Assembly (NCBI GenBank): GCA_021731325.1 | Contig: JAKFXP010000028.1 | Span: 1 to 5,331, forward strand | Direction of reading: 5' to 3' | Length of the DNA: 5,331 nt | Origin: Parcubacteria group bacterium | Lineage (GTDB): Bacteria > Patescibacteriota > Minisyncoccia > Phycocordibacterales > UBA12088 | Shown: positions 4,113-5,331 of the stretch, one piece after another | How positions within the stretch are numbered: position 1 is the first letter of the stretch | Layout: each line of letters starts with the position of its first letter | The notes under the pieces: model-generated | The model's database searches: none | The model's input: the letters and a program-made list of their open reading frames with translations, nothing else | Told to the model about the DNA's origin: nothing | Translations under genes and position numbers: made by a program

Positions 4113-5331
4113 ATGATCTCACATTCCTTCCCACACCGCCGTATTTCTTTTTTTGCGCTGGTATGTATCACAACCGGCATATTCGCCACGCATGCCTCGA
4201 TTACAGAGGCAATGGTGGTGCGTGGTGGGGAGGTCTATGAAGTGGCTGCGGATACGACTCTGGAAGGTGACCTCTATTACCTCGGCGAGACATTTAGTCT
4301 CAAGGGCACTAGTACCGATGACCTCTTTGCGTTAGGCTCGATTATTGATATTCCAGGTAACGTGGGAGGAGATGTCTTTGCGCTCGGTGGCAAGGTGACT
4401 ATGGAGGGTGCTGCAGTGACAGGGGATGCGCGTATCGGTGGGGGCGTACTCACGGTGGCGTCAAGCACCTTTGGAGAAGACTTAATGGCTATCGGAGGCA
4501 CCGTCATTATCAAACGGGGCACCGTTATAAAGGGTGATTTGCTGGTCTACGGACAACATTTGGTACTCGAAGGGGAAGTGCTGGGCAATGTGGAGGCGCA
4601 TGTAAATACCATCGAAATAACGGGTACGGTAGGTCACGACACCAACATAACCGCACGTGAGTCAGTTTCAATTATCGAAAAAGCACACTTGCAAGGAGCG
4701 TTGTTCTACAGTGCCCCTCGTGCAGCGTTTGTTCCCGACTCGGTCACGATAGACGGTGAGACGTCCTTTGAATTAACACAAGAACATACGAGTAGAGCAA
4801 ATCGCATGTCCGTGGGATCATCGGTATTGAAAGTACTCATGTCGATTATTGCTGCACTTATTCTCGTATGTTTGTTTTCTTCGTTTTCATTTCGCACTGC
4901 CACCGATACTCTCGAAGGTAGTGGTCTCCTCGCGCTAAAAGGGCTCGTACTTTTTGCGGCATGGCCAATGCTTGGACTGGTGCTTCTCCTCACGATACTC
5001 GGTGCGCTCCCTGGTCTTGTTCTCCTTTGTATGTACGGGGCTCTGGTGTTGGTCGCTATTGCGATGATGCCGGTGGTAACGGGTATGGTGCTCGCCCGAT
5101 GGCTCAAAAAACAAAACACGGTTTCTTGGGATTGGACGATGCTCGGTGCCATCAGCCTCTTCTTACTTGGTTTTCTTGCACAAATTGGTTTCTTTGTTCG
5201 ACTCATATTGTTCTTTACGACCTTTGGTGCTCTGACCCTGAATCTCCTCACCTACCTGCGGCAGTCGTCACGCAGTCGTCCATTGCATACAGATGAAGTG
5301 TCGCCCATCCCTCTCGTATCTCCCGCAACCC
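4113..5331 (+). CDS. Bactofilin-like polymer-forming protein with membrane domain (partial)
   Basis: The frame is open from ATG 4113 to the window edge, 406 residues so far; the 3' end is missing. Residues 1-28 look like a signal peptide (HRR, then the hydrophobic stretch ISFFALVCITTGIF, then ATHA). Residues about 48-220 carry degenerate repeats of about 20 residues with short G-D-x-h-x-h-G-G patterns (GDLYYLGE, DDLFALGS, GDVFALGG, EDLMAIGG, GDLLVYGQ), expected to form a right-handed beta-helix as in bactofilins. From 237 on there are four or five hydrophobic segments (about 237-258, 275-298, 300-328, 343-380), so the repeat domain is probably exported and anchored by a C-terminal membrane domain. 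The final residues are hydrophilic. Such architectures are common in Parcubacteria-like genomes; the function is unproven, perhaps envelope or surface scaffolding. No Shine-Dalgarno sequence precedes the ATG. Confidence 0.85.
   Translation, partial: MISHSFPHRRISFFALVCITTGIFATHASITEAMVVRGGEVYEVAADTTLEGDLYYLGETFSLKGTSTDDLFALGSIIDIPGNVGGDVFALGGKVTMEGAAVTGDARIGGGVLTVASSTFGEDLMAIGGTVIIKRGTVIKGDLLVYGQHLVLEGEVLGNVEAHVNTIEITGTVGHDTNITARESVSIIEKAHLQGALFYSAPRAAFVPDSVTIDGETSFELTQEHTSRANRMSVGSSVLKVLMSIIAALILVCLFSSFSFRTATDTLEGSGLLALKGLVLFAAWPMLGLVLLLTILGALPGLVLLCMYGALVLVAIAMMPVVTGMVLARWLKKQNTVSWDWTMLGAISLFLLGFLAQIGFFVRLILFFTTFGALTLNLLTYLRQSSRSRPLHTDEVSPIPLVSPAT

Overview
The window looks like a chromosomal segment of an uncultured bacterium, most likely of the Candidate Phyla Radiation (Patescibacteria, Parcubacteria-like). 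This is an inference. It rests on a compact layout, hardly any Shine-Dalgarno sequences, an S23-type four-helix-bundle gene, and a bactofilin-like repeat protein fused to a multi-helix membrane domain, a combination often seen in that group. Nothing in the window proves the taxonomy.

Left part (1-1353, + strand). An A/T-rich block holds the 3' end of an unidentified gene (stop at 132-134). One base later comes a 384-codon gene with a PD-(D/E)XK-nuclease-like motif set. The pair reads like an operon of an accessory, possibly defence, module. It ends at weak stem-loops (1273-1298, 1335-1353).

Middle left (1354-1650). No protein gene is convincing here. The stretch is packed with palindromes, and the last one includes the 3' end of the next RNA gene.

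Middle (1651-3002, - strand). Reading leftwards from 3002, this is a trans-translation locus: smpB, then a small S23-type four-helix-bundle gene, then ssrA (tmRNA, 398 nt, one-piece, 24-codon tag frame). tmRNA and SmpB work together to rescue stalled ribosomes. The S23-type gene sits between them inside a pair of about 26-32 bp inverted repeats, so it looks like an inserted cassette. Both ends of the mature tmRNA are contained in long self-complementary hairpins formed with its own flanks.

Right part (3049-5331, + strand). A class I fructose-1,6-bisphosphate aldolase gene diverges from smpB. After 24 bp comes a secreted or membrane-anchored, bactofilin-like polymer-forming protein whose 3' end lies outside the window. 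This half is visibly richer in G/C than the left block.

The points most worth a second look are the inverted-repeat-bounded S23 cassette inside the smpB-ssrA pair, the self-complementary leader and trailer of the tmRNA, and the A/T-rich nuclease block lying on the 3' side of ssrA, a classical integration position.
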